From Paraburkholderia ginsengiterrae (GTDB lineage: Bacteria; Pseudomonadota; Gammaproteobacteria; Burkholderiales; Burkholderiaceae), in NCBI RefSeq assembly GCF_001645125.1, contig NZ_LXKA01000220.1, positions 43,881-107,880 of the forward strand: DNA of 64,000 nucleotides, read 5' to 3'. The number at the start of each line of letters is the position of its first letter. The first letter of the stretch is position 1. Below the pieces are notes generated by a model. That model searched no databases. It worked only from the letters and a program-made list of their open reading frames with translations, and had not been told where the DNA came from. The position numbers were made by a program, and so were the translations under genes. This document shows, one piece after another, positions 17,127-25,116 of the stretch.

Positions 17127-18419
17127 ATGTCGTATCGCCGAGGCTGGATCGCCCTCTTTCTCTTTTCACTTTCGATGATCAACTATATGGACCGCATCGC
17201 CCTGTCGATCGCGGCCAAACCGATCGCGAGCGAATTCAAGCTGACCGCGGTCGGCATGGGGTATCTGTTTTCTTCGTTCATCTGGAGTTACGCGCTCTTC
17301 CTGTTGCCGATGGGCGTTCTCATCGACCGTTTCGGCACCAAACGCATGGCCGGAGTAGGTATCTTCGTCTGGTCCGCGGCAACGGCATTGACTGGTGTCG
17401 CTTCCAGCTTCTTCGGTTTGATGGCCGCACGGCTGGTGATGGGAGCGGGGGAATCGACGAGCAATCCGGTGGGCGCGAAGGTCATCCGCCAGTGGATCCC
17501 CGCAAACGAACGGGGGATGGTCACCTCGATGTTCAACAGCGGTTCCTATGCGGGACCAGCGATCTGCTCCGTCATGCTCGGCTCGCTAATAGCATTGTTT
17601 GGTTGGCGTATATCGTTTGTCGTCGCGGGTGCGACCGGCTTTGTCTGGCTCGCGGCGTGGCTGATGTTCTTCGACGCGCCCGAGAAAGTGCGTTGGTTGA
17701 AAAACGAGGAACGCGACAAGATTGTGCGCGAGCGGGATTCGAAACCCGCCTTCACGTCTGACGCTGTGCCTCAGCCCTCGGGTCTGCTGTCGTTGCTGCG
17801 CACACCGACCCTCTGGGGACTCGCGATTACCCAAGGCTGTAACGTCTATACGCAGTATCTGTTTTTGACCTGGTTGCCGAGCTATCTGCAGACCAGTCGG
17901 CACCTGAGCATCACCCACACGGGACTATTCTCCGCTGTGCCGTATGCCGCGGCCGTCGTGCTTTGCATTCTGGTCGGCCGCCTAAGCGATCAATACCTCA
18001 AGAAGAGCGGCGTGGGCACGGGTCGCCGCCGTAATGCTGTTGCACTCGCCATGCTGACAGGCGCAGCTATCCTCGCCGTGCCATTTACGTCGAACCTGAT
18101 TGCACTCCTGCTGGTTTTTTCGATCACGCTAACCGGAATCGCCTCCACCACGTCATTAAACTTCGCCTTGCTGAACGATCTTCTTCCGAACTCGCGCGAT
18201 GTGGCCAAGGCGATGGCCTTCGTTGTCGTCGGCGGCAACATCTTCGGCATGATTGCCCCGATCGCAACGGGCTACGTGATCAACGCGACGGGCAGTTATG
18301 ACTGGGCATTCGGCATCGCGGGCATCCTTCTGCTCGTCGGCGCAACGGTCGTGCTCACCATGACGCGCTCGCCAATGGCAGTCAATCGCGGTGCTTCAAC
18401 TACGCGGGTCACGGTGTAA
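17127..18419 (+). CDS. MFS transporter, anion:cation symporter (ACS) family
   Basis: Inner-membrane secondary carrier of 430 aa with 12 predicted helices, in the class that imports organic anions such as galactonate, tartrate or phthalate. Typical ACS features are the N-terminal INYMDRIALS, GVLIDRFGTKRMAG (loop 2-3 motif) and RLVMGAGESTSNPVGAKVI. The start at 17127 (MSYRRGWIAL) has CGGAGA upstream; the longer frame runs into the operator region. The shared inverted repeat suggests it is regulated with the aconitase operon and imports that pathway's substrate, which would explain the missing ABC components near the two binding proteins. Confidence 0.9.
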   Translation: MSYRRGWIALFLFSLSMINYMDRIALSIAAKPIASEFKLTAVGMGYLFSSFIWSYALFLLPMGVLIDRFGTKRMAGVGIFVWSAATALTGVASSFFGLMAARLVMGAGESTSNPVGAKVIRQWIPANERGMVTSMFNSGSYAGPAICSVMLGSLIALFGWRISFVVAGATGFVWLAAWLMFFDAPEKVRWLKNEERDKIVRERDSKPAFTSDAVPQPSGLLSLLRTPTLWGLAITQGCNVYTQYLFLTWLPSYLQTSRHLSITHTGLFSAVPYAAAVVLCILVGRLSDQYLKKSGVGTGRRRNAVALAMLTGAAILAVPFTSNLIALLLVFSITLTGIASTTSLNFALLNDLLPNSRDVAKAMAFVVVGGNIFGMIAPIATGYVINATGSYDWAFGIAGILLLVGATVVLTMTRSPMAVNRGASTTRVTV

Positions 18420-18644
18420 CGGTTGAATGTTGCCGTGCCGGCGGCGACGGGCTCGTTCACAGTCGCAGGCAATTTTTCTCCAATGTCGGACCAGTGGACA
18501 ATCAAAACTGTGCCGCGTCGGATGAACTCGTTGCCCGCGGACCATTGGATGAGTTCCACCGCACGCGCCAAGGGATCACTGCCGCGATGCGACGTGCAGT
18601 TAATACGCGCTCGGCCTGGAGTGGTCCGCATTCGCCTTGGCTTC

Positions 18645-18953
18645 TCAACTGGGTTGAGGCTGCTGGCACTCCGTTTGGAACCAGTAGTCGACCAGCCGCT
18701 GTGCCGCTTGTAGGTCATCCGGGTAATATGGGTCATACCAAGGTGACGGGTCGTAGCCCGCTTTCCTCAGGGCAGCCAGTTCGCTATGGTGTTGCGCCAT
18801 CGTAGGGGGCGCGTTGGTCCTGAGCGCCGCTAGGTCGCGGCACTCTGTTGGACTGAGGTGCGGCCCGGCATACGGCCTGCCGCCGACGGCGCAGCCGGCG
18901 AGCAAAAGCACCAGAGTGGGAAGTATTGACCTTGTTCCAGGCGCTCTTCGCAT
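18645..18953 (-). CDS. DUF4148-type lipoprotein
   Basis: Small lipoprotein of 102 aa. The signal peptide ends in a lipobox, LVLLLAGC, with Cys at residue 21. The mature part carries the pattern SELAALRKAGYDPSPWYDPY, YPDDLQAAQRLVDYWF common in Burkholderia DUF4148-related proteins. AAGGA precedes the ATG at 18953. The family is abundant in Burkholderiales and has no known function. Four other DUF4148 proteins occur in this window, but only this one keeps a lipobox and the PYYPDDLQAA tail. Confidence 0.8.
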   Translation of the reverse strand: MRRAPGTRSILPTLVLLLAGCAVGGRPYAGPHLSPTECRDLAALRTNAPPTMAQHHSELAALRKAGYDPSPWYDPYYPDDLQAAQRLVDYWFQTECQQPQPS

Positions 18954-19625
18954 AGTACGTGTCCTTCACTACGATGGTGGCAGCCCGCCCGGTGGCATGC
19001 GGCCGCACCCGGCGTCTCGTCGTCAAGTCGTTTCGTCCTTCGAGTGACGATGCCGTCGTGCTGCCGGCTGATACCTAGGAGCGCGACATGGCCGAACAGC
19101 ACAAACCCGGCGGGAAGGATCAGACGTCTGGGACCCTTCTGCTGATCTGACTTGCGACACGCAAGCATTGTTCCCGCCCCGCTATTAGCAGTGTAGATCA
19201 GCAAAGCGCGCCGCGAATGCTCACGCGAGGTCCGCATCCGTGCCTCGGCTGCCCGAAAGTCTCTGTTCGACCCTCTTCGGCCGTTGGAACTGGCGCGACG
19301 TGAACGGCGGCTTCAGAGGGCACAGCGGTCATTGATCTTGTCGAGTCACTCGGTAGATCAAGCGAGCAAATGAGGTACCCGGGCAGCAAGACAAAGCGGC
19401 GATCTGGAATGGGTCATTCCGGCGCGCACGTGCCGGTGGGCCTCGGTGCGGCCGATGCCTGCGGGCTGCTGCATCGGCGAGAACGCTAGGCTGTTTCCGA
19501 TGATCAGAACCGGCGGCCGCAATGATTCGATTCGATTTCATATGGGGATCCTGTAATTGCATTGGAGCCCCGGCGGCATCTGGACCTTGAATCCCGAAGC
19601 GCCGAGCCCTCCGCGCTTTGGGACG
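18954..19625. other. Long non-coding or unassigned stretch
   Basis: These 672 bp between the DUF4148 lipoprotein and the first epoxide hydrolase hold only short overlapping frames with no recognisable motif on either strand. I saw no strong hairpin or repeat. Confidence 0.5.
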
Positions 19626-21041
19626 TCACTCGTTGCGCAGCGGCCTGAAGGCCGCGCGTAGCTCTTCGGCGAAGAGCCGGGGCTGCTCCCACGCGGCAAA
19701 GTGGCCGCCCTTATCGAGCTTGTTGTAATGGATGAGCCTGGGATAGGCCCTCTCCGTCCAGCTCCGCGGTGCCGCATAGATCTCGTCAGGAAAGACGCTC
19801 ACGGCCACCGGGATGGTGACGTGCTTCGGGGCGAAGAAGTCGAGCTTGTTGTCCCAATAGAGACGAGCCGAAGAGACCGCCGTGTTCGTCAGCCAGTAGA
19901 GCGTGATGTTGTCGAGTATGTCGTCTCGCGTCAGGCCTTCGCTCTGACCGTCGAAGACGCGCGCAATGAGCGCATAGCTGCGCGCGTCGTGATCGAGCAT
20001 CCACGCGGCGAGGCCAACAGGCGAGTCCTCGATTCCGTACAGCGTCTGCGGGCGATTTGCCATCTCCTGGGCGTAGCCCAGGCCATGCCTGTAGAAGAAA
20101 TCGAGCTGGTCGTAGGCATGCTTCTCGTCGGACGAGAGGCCGGCCGGCGGGGGACCGCCCAACTGAAGTGCCTTTGCGACATCGTCCGGCACAGTAGCGG
20201 GCATATTGGTGTGAATGCCGAGCAATTCTGGTGGCGCCTGCAGTGCCATCTGCTCCGATACCGCATCACCCCAATCGCCGCCCTGCGCCACAAACTGTTT
20301 ATATCCGAGGCGCTTCATCAGCACGGTCCACGCGCGTGCGATGTGAGCAGGGTCCCAACCGGGTGTGGTGGGCTGCCCTGAAAACCCGTAGCCTGGCAGC
20401 GACGGAATCACCACGTCGAAAGCGTCCGATGCACGCCCGCCATGGGCCGTTGGATTCGTCAGCGGATCGATGATCTTCAACTGCTCGACGATCGAGCCTG
20501 GCCACCCGTGCGTGATGATCACCGGCAACGCATTCCTGTTCTTCGAGCGAACATGGATGAAGTGAATGTCCACCCCGTCGATGGTCGTCACGAACTGCGG
20601 CAAGGCATTCAGCCTTGCTTCGACCTTGCGCCAGTCGTAATCCGACTGCCAATAACTCGCTAGCTCCCGCATCGTTGCAAGCTGCACGCCTTGCGACGCA
20701 TCCGTTACCGTTCCCTGTCTGGGCCACTTTGTCCCGGCGATCCGCCGACGCAGGTCCGCGAGAGCCTCGTCGGACACGTGGATTTTTGGGAACGGACGGA
20801 TCGACGTGTCGTCTGCGCTCGACGCCGCTGCGGCGACCCCGATCACGGAGGCCTGCGCCGTCGCTGCGCCGGAGTTCGAGGTGATGGGCGGCTGGGCAGC
20901 GACTTCTACGCCACCGGACGCAGGAAGTGTTGTCTCGGCGTGCGCGGCGACCGCGGGAAGAACAATGCCGATGGCTGCCGCGACCCATGCGGAAACCGCA
21001 AGACGACTGCGTCTGCCAATCAGCGAATAAAGTCCGAACAT
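19626..21041 (-). CDS. Exported epoxide hydrolase-like alpha/beta hydrolase (EHN family), copy 1
   Basis: Alpha/beta hydrolase of 471 aa with the epoxide-hydrolase N-terminal region (EHN). The oxyanion motif HGWPGS is at residues 178-183, the nucleophile Asp256 sits in QGGDWGD, and the catalytic His447 in GGHFAAWEQ. Microsomal-type epoxide hydrolases open epoxides by this Asp-His machinery. The start at 21041 (MFGLYSLIG) has AGGAG and opens a membrane-type signal segment ([20 protein letters not shown]) ending in AHA. An Ala/Ser-rich linker of about 50 residues follows. It is adjacent and closely similar to the gene at 21150, so a tandem duplication. Substrate unknown. Confidence 0.88.
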   Translation of the reverse strand: MFGLYSLIGRRSRLAVSAWVAAAIGIVLPAVAAHAETTLPASGGVEVAAQPPITSNSGAATAQASVIGVAAAASSADDTSIRPFPKIHVSDEALADLRRRIAGTKWPRQGTVTDASQGVQLATMRELASYWQSDYDWRKVEARLNALPQFVTTIDGVDIHFIHVRSKNRNALPVIITHGWPGSIVEQLKIIDPLTNPTAHGGRASDAFDVVIPSLPGYGFSGQPTTPGWDPAHIARAWTVLMKRLGYKQFVAQGGDWGDAVSEQMALQAPPELLGIHTNMPATVPDDVAKALQLGGPPPAGLSSDEKHAYDQLDFFYRHGLGYAQEMANRPQTLYGIEDSPVGLAAWMLDHDARSYALIARVFDGQSEGLTRDDILDNITLYWLTNTAVSSARLYWDNKLDFFAPKHVTIPVAVSVFPDEIYAAPRSWTERAYPRLIHYNKLDKGGHFAAWEQPRLFAEELRAAFRPLRNE

Positions 21042-21149
21042 GATCAATCTCCTGAGCGGCGCAAGGCAGCAGAAGGCTGCCGACACGCCTTTAGAATTCG
21101 TGGGGTGAGGACGCGGACGGCGAGGGGAAGACCGTCCGCGTCCACTAGC

Positions 21150-22481
21150 TCAGCGCAGCGGCCTGAACGCCGCCCTAAGTTCCTGAGCGAAGATCGTCGG
21201 CTGCTCCCACGCGGCGAAGTGGCCGCCTTTCTCGGCCCGGTGGTAGTAGACCAGGTTGGGGTAGGCCTTCTCTGTCCAGCTCCGCGGCGCCTGATATTGC
21301 TCGCCGGGGAACACGCTCACGGCCACCGGGATCTTGACGCCCTTGGCGTTAAAAAAGCCGCCCTTGTATTCCCAGTAGAGACGAGACGCGGATACTCCGG
21401 TATTGGTCAGCCAGTACAGCGTGATGTTGTCGAGGATCTCGTCACGCGTCAGTTCGCCAGTGGCGCTCGTGGTCCGGTTCAGAGCCGAGACGACCGCCGC
21501 GGCCGGCTGGCCATCGGCATCGTTGTGGTCGAGCAGCCACGCGGCCAGGCCGACGGGTGAATCGGCAATGCCGTAGAGCGTCTGCGGACGCGATCCCATC
21601 AACCGGGCGTAGTCCACTTCCTTGAACGTCAGGGCGAGCTGCTCGTAGGCGCGCTTCTCCTCCGCTGACAGGCCGGCTGGCGCCGGGGCGCCGATCTGGA
21701 GCGCCTTGTCGACGTCGGCTGGAACCGTCGCGGGCATATTGGTGTGGATGCCGAGCAAACCCGTGGGCGCCTGCAAGCCCATCTGGTCGACGACAAACGC
21801 ACCCCAGTCACCGCCCTGGGCGACGTAGCGCGTGTAGCCGAGGCGCTTCATCAATACTGCCCACGCCTTGGCCATGCGCTCGGGACCCCAGCCGGTGGCC
21901 GTCGGCTTGCCTGAAAACCCATAGCCCGGCATCGACGGAATCACCACGTGGAAAGCGTCCGATACGCTCGCGCCATGGGCTTTGGGATTGGTCAACGGAT
22001 CGATGATCTTCAGCTGCTCGATGATCGAGCCGGGCCATCCGTGGTTGACGACCAGCGGCAAGGCATTTTCATGCTTCGAACGAACGTGAATGAAGTGAAT
22101 GTTCAGCCCATCGATTTCAGTGATGTACTGCGGCAGTGCGTTCAGCTTCGCCTCAACCTTGCGCCAGTCGTAGTCCGTCGCCCAATAGCGAGCGAGTGCC
22201 TGCATGGTCGCGAGCGGCACGCCTTGGGAGTCATCCGAAACCGTTTCCCGTTCAGGCCAATTTGCTTCCCTGATGCGCCGACACAATTCGACAAGCTTCG
22301 ATTCCGGAAAATGCACATGAAACGGATAAACGGCAACCCCGTCACTGCCCGGATGTGGCGCACCGGTAGTCAGGGCTCTTGCATTCTGTGAAAGACCGAA
22401 AAGTCCGAGCGATCCCGCGGTAATGCTTGCCGCCGCAGCTGCGGAAAAGCGACGACGCTTGAAGTTGGGCTCATCTTGCAT
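21150..22481 (-). CDS. Tat-exported epoxide hydrolase-like alpha/beta hydrolase, copy 2
   Basis: Paralogue of the neighbouring hydrolase, 443 aa. The N terminus NFKRRRFSAAAAASITAG is a twin-arginine signal with RRRF at residues 9-12, so export of the folded enzyme is predicted. HGWPGS is at residues 147-152, the nucleophile Asp225 in QGGDWGAF, and the catalytic His in [10 protein letters not shown] near the C terminus. GAGGAA precedes the ATG at 22481. Identity with copy 1 is high through the whole catalytic region, but the signal types differ. The two genes are 108 bp apart and probably share a promoter upstream of 22481. Confidence 0.88.
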   Translation of the reverse strand: MQDEPNFKRRRFSAAAAASITAGSLGLFGLSQNARALTTGAPHPGSDGVAVYPFHVHFPESKLVELCRRIREANWPERETVSDDSQGVPLATMQALARYWATDYDWRKVEAKLNALPQYITEIDGLNIHFIHVRSKHENALPLVVNHGWPGSIIEQLKIIDPLTNPKAHGASVSDAFHVVIPSMPGYGFSGKPTATGWGPERMAKAWAVLMKRLGYTRYVAQGGDWGAFVVDQMGLQAPTGLLGIHTNMPATVPADVDKALQIGAPAPAGLSAEEKRAYEQLALTFKEVDYARLMGSRPQTLYGIADSPVGLAAWLLDHNDADGQPAAAVVSALNRTTSATGELTRDEILDNITLYWLTNTGVSASRLYWEYKGGFFNAKGVKIPVAVSVFPGEQYQAPRSWTEKAYPNLVYYHRAEKGGHFAAWEQPTIFAQELRAAFRPLR

Positions 22482-22699
22482 GACAAATTCCTCGGTAAGT
22501 GGATAGATTAAGGAGTCCTGATACTCAGTGGCGTTTCCCCACTGAGTGCACAGCTTGTAAGTGGATTGGCTGGCCGGTTATCGGTTGATGCGATATCCGG
22601 AATGGGTCCGCCCGCGCTTCGTGGCGGACTTGCGGCAGGGGCCGTTGAATGCCCCGTGGCTAAAGACGTTCGGACGAGCCTTCGTCGCTGTCGACCCCG

Positions 22700-23083
22700 T
22701 CAGACAGGCATGCGATACAGGGCGCAGAGCTTGTTGCCATCCGGATCTCGCACATAGGCGAGATACAGCGGACCCGCTTCGGTGTCGCGTACCCCAGGCG
22801 GGTTCTCGACCGATTTGCCGCCGTTGGCGAGCGCGACGGCATGCAGGGCTTCCACCTGCTCGGTCGACTGGCAAGTGAAGCCGATCGTGCCGCCATTGGC
22901 AGGGGTGGCCGGCCGGCCATCCAGCGGCCGGGTCACGATGAACACGGCATTGTCGGAGAGATAGATATAGTCGCCTATGGCCCGGAGCAGGCCTTTGCCA
23001 TAGCCGAGTGTGCCCAGAACGGCATCGTAGAATTGCTTGGCTCTTTCCAGGTCGTTGGTGCCGACCACTACATGACTGAACAT
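22700..23083 (-). CDS. VOC-superfamily (glyoxalase-like) protein, copy 1
   Basis: Metal-dependent fold protein of the vicinal oxygen chelate superfamily, 127 aa. It shows the standard opening MFSHVVVGTNDLERAKQFYD, central GGTIGFTCQSTEQVEALHA and closing LAYVRDPDGNKLCAL. AAGGAGGA precedes the start. A paralogue at 48146 is about two-thirds identical. The promoter and leader (23135-23224) closely match those of the isochorismatase gene at 24466, including a palindromic operator between -35 and -10. This gene is therefore probably controlled by the HxlR protein at 23737. Function unknown; relatives include glyoxalases and dioxygenases. Confidence 0.85.
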   Translation of the reverse strand: MFSHVVVGTNDLERAKQFYDAVLGTLGYGKGLLRAIGDYIYLSDNAVFIVTRPLDGRPATPANGGTIGFTCQSTEQVEALHAVALANGGKSVENPPGVRDTEAGPLYLAYVRDPDGNKLCALYRMPV

Positions 23084-23134
23084 CCCTTTGTCCTCCTTAG
23101 GATTCGGAAAGTCATTGAGTACAAAGTTGCTTCT

Positions 23135-23224
23135 CGCAGTGGCGCCGACTGCTCAAGACGGACGGTGCGTGACGTCTCACACATCGGTACGTTCGAGTAT
23201 AACTATGAAAAACATAGTGTCAAG
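23135..23224 (-). promoter_or_regulatory. Promoter-leader duplicate with HxlR-type palindrome before the VOC gene
   Basis: Read on the minus strand, 23224 to 23135 starts TTGACACTATGTTTTTCATA, reaches TATACT as -10, and ends GGCGCCACTGCG. It matches the region 24335-24423 before the isochorismatase gene over about 90 bp with few changes. The imperfect palindrome ACTATGAAAAACATAGT occupies 23202-23218, between -35 and -10, where a bound repressor would block RNA polymerase. Confidence 0.6.
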
Positions 23225-23736
23225 AAAAACAATGCTTTGCGGTGATTCGTGCTCAAACGGTAGTTGGACCGAGGTGGTGTCGCAGCTGCGATAGCAGCGA
23301 CCGACGACCGATGAAACCGCGCGAGATCAGGGGTGGCGCCGGCGATGGAAAAGGCGGAGACGGTATCCAGTGGCAGTGCACTCACCGTTGCCGAAGGCGT
23401 GTGAAAAAGCGAAGAGGATTTGATACAGCCGCCGCCAATAGCATGAGCGACGCTACATCGGCGGTGCGGCGGACGATCTGCAGGTCGGGAATGCGCTGCG
23501 CGTGTCGCGGGAGGTTCGGGGAGCGTGAAGGTGGCGGGATCAGTCGAAGACCGCCTCAGTTGAACGGCGACCTTGTAACTTCAATTGACCGAGCGGAAGG
23601 TGTGCCAAGTGCCGGATATCAAGAGTCAGCCGGTAACCGGCCGATTCGCTTCTGGACTTCTGTTCCCGTCAGAGTGAGGCGTGCTCTCATGGCACAGGCG
23701 TCATGGGTGTCTCGTGCCGCCTTTCGTGATTTCCCG
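23225..23736. other. Unassigned stretch
   Basis: No gene is supported between the VOC promoter and the 3' end of the HxlR gene. A short palindrome GCCGGTAACCGGC occurs near 23630-23642. Nothing else stands out. Confidence 0.45.
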
Positions 23737-24237
23737 TCATTTCCGCGTGAAGGAAGCACGTCGCGCTGCTCGTTCCGTCGCGTAATCGTTGCCCATTGAG
23801 CCGTCCAGGTCCTTGCGCTCGACTGGCTTCCCGCAGTGCGGGCATACGTTGGCAAGCCCGACGTCGTGACCGCATTCGCGATGCACGAAATGCATCGCCA
23901 CTTCCTCATCCGTATCCTTGCACCAAATTTCACCCCATGCGCGCAGCGCGTAGATCACAGGATGGAACGCCCACCCCTTGTCCGTCAGGCGGTATTCGTA
24001 GCGCAACGGCTTGTCACTATACGGCTGACGTTCGACCATGCCATCCGCTTCAAGCGCCTTCAGCCGTGAGGCCATCATCTGTGGCGTTGCTTCGGTCTGG
24101 ATCTGTATCTCCTCGAACCGCGTTGCGCCCATGTACAGCTCCCGCAGTACCAGGATCGTCCAGCGGTCGCCCACCACATCGACCGAGCGCGCCACTGGGC
24201 ACACCGTATCCGCCTTCTCATCCGTTGCCGATGCCAT
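23737..24237 (-). CDS. HxlR-family transcriptional regulator
   Basis: Winged-helix regulator of 166 aa. The N-terminal signature CPVARSVDVVGDRWTILVLR, the GATRFEEI segment and the wing QPYSDKPLRYEYRLTDKGW are typical HxlR. The C-terminal third adds a possible metal or redox site with Cys122, Cys132 and Cys135 (ECGHDVG...CPHCGKPV); HxlR members can sense aldehydes or oxidants through Cys. It is divergent from the isochorismatase-aldehyde dehydrogenase pair. Palindromes of the form ACTATgaAWTTCATAGT precede this gene, the isochorismatase gene and the VOC gene, so autoregulation and control of both neighbours is likely. Confidence 0.92.
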   Translation of the reverse strand: MASATDEKADTVCPVARSVDVVGDRWTILVLRELYMGATRFEEIQIQTEATPQMMASRLKALEADGMVERQPYSDKPLRYEYRLTDKGWAFHPVIYALRAWGEIWCKDTDEEVAMHFVHRECGHDVGLANVCPHCGKPVERKDLDGSMGNDYATERAARRASFTRK

Positions 24238-24255
24238 GATGACGCTCCAATAGTA

Positions 24256-24272
24256 ACTATTAATTTCATAGT
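24256..24272. promoter_or_regulatory. HxlR-type palindrome before the regulator gene
   Basis: ACTATTAATTTCATAGT, 17 bp, with 7 of 8 positions symmetric, lies 19 bp upstream of the hxlR-type start codon. It differs from the 24341-24357 palindrome only at positions 6 and 9. Candidate autoregulatory operator. Confidence 0.6.
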
Positions 24273-24334
24273 ATCACGGTCCACGCGTTTGTGCTTGTGC
24301 TTGTCGCGTCAGTTCGCCCGGATGTCTTGTAGCT

Positions 24335-24423
24335 CTTGACACTATGAAATTCATAGTTATACTGGCTCGTACCGATGCGCGAGACGTCACGCATCCCAAA
24401 CCAGGCAGTCGGGCGCCACTGCG
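24335..24423 (+). promoter_or_regulatory. Promoter with perfect palindromic operator before the isochorismatase operon
   Basis: TTGACA at 24336-24341 and TATACT at 24358-24363 form a near-consensus promoter with a 16-bp spacer. The spacer is almost entirely the perfect palindrome ACTATGAAATTCATAGT (24341-24357). Downstream sequence to 24423 matches the VOC-gene leader (23135-23224). Repression by the adjacent HxlR protein is the simplest reading. Confidence 0.65.
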
Positions 24424-24465
24424 ACACGCGACCCCGGTCGCATATGTTTCTGAAGGAGTACTGAA

Positions 24466-25116
24466 ATGTCTAATCCTCTCTATCACACGGCGCGAACCGG
24501 CCTGTTGCTGGTGGATCCGTACAACGATTTCCTTTCCCATGGAGGCAAGGTCTTCCCGCTGCTCAGGGACGTTGCTGACGACGTCCGCCTGCTCGACAAC
24601 CTGCGCGCATCGGTGGCGGCCGCACGCTCGGCGGGCATCCAGGTGTTCTATGTACCGCATCGGCGCTGGCAGCCCGGCGACTACGACAACTGGGACCACC
24701 CGAATCCGACGCAACGTCTGATACAGCAACGTCATACCTTCGCGAAGGGTACATGGGGTGGAGAATGGCATCCGGATTTCGTGCCGCAGGACGGCGACAT
24801 CATCATCCAGGAACACTGGGGGCAGAGCGGGTTCGCCAATACCGACCTCGACTTCCAGCTCAAGCAGCAAGGCATTACGCAAGTGATCGTGGTGGGCCTT
24901 CTGGCAAACACCTGCATCGAATCCACGGCGCGCTTTGCCATGGAACTCGGCTATCACGTGACGCTCGTGCGCGATGCGACGGCAGCCTTCAGCAAGGAGA
25001 TGATGCACGCCGCGCACCATCTGAACGGGCCAACGTTTGCCCATGAAATCCTGACGACGTCCGAACTGGTTGCCGCCCTGCCTGTGGCAACGGAAACGCA
25101 AGGGAGCCCAGCGTGA
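24466..25116 (+). CDS. Isochorismatase-family cysteine hydrolase
   Basis: Cytoplasmic hydrolase of 216 aa. The family Asp is in LLLVDPYNDF (Asp17 or Asp21) and the nucleophile Cys150 in GLLANTCIESTARFA. The usual catalytic lysine before SxF is not evident: the segment reads IIIQEHWGQSGFANTDL. GAAGGAG precedes the ATG. The stop overlaps the GTG start of the aldehyde dehydrogenase, so the two are coupled. Relatives hydrolyse isochorismate, N-carbamoyl compounds, nicotinamide or other amides. With the dehydrogenase it may take an amide or imide towards a dicarboxylate. Substrate unknown. Confidence 0.88.
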   Translation: MSNPLYHTARTGLLLVDPYNDFLSHGGKVFPLLRDVADDVRLLDNLRASVAAARSAGIQVFYVPHRRWQPGDYDNWDHPNPTQRLIQQRHTFAKGTWGGEWHPDFVPQDGDIIIQEHWGQSGFANTDLDFQLKQQGITQVIVVGLLANTCIESTARFAMELGYHVTLVRDATAAFSKEMMHAAHHLNGPTFAHEILTTSELVAALPVATETQGSPA

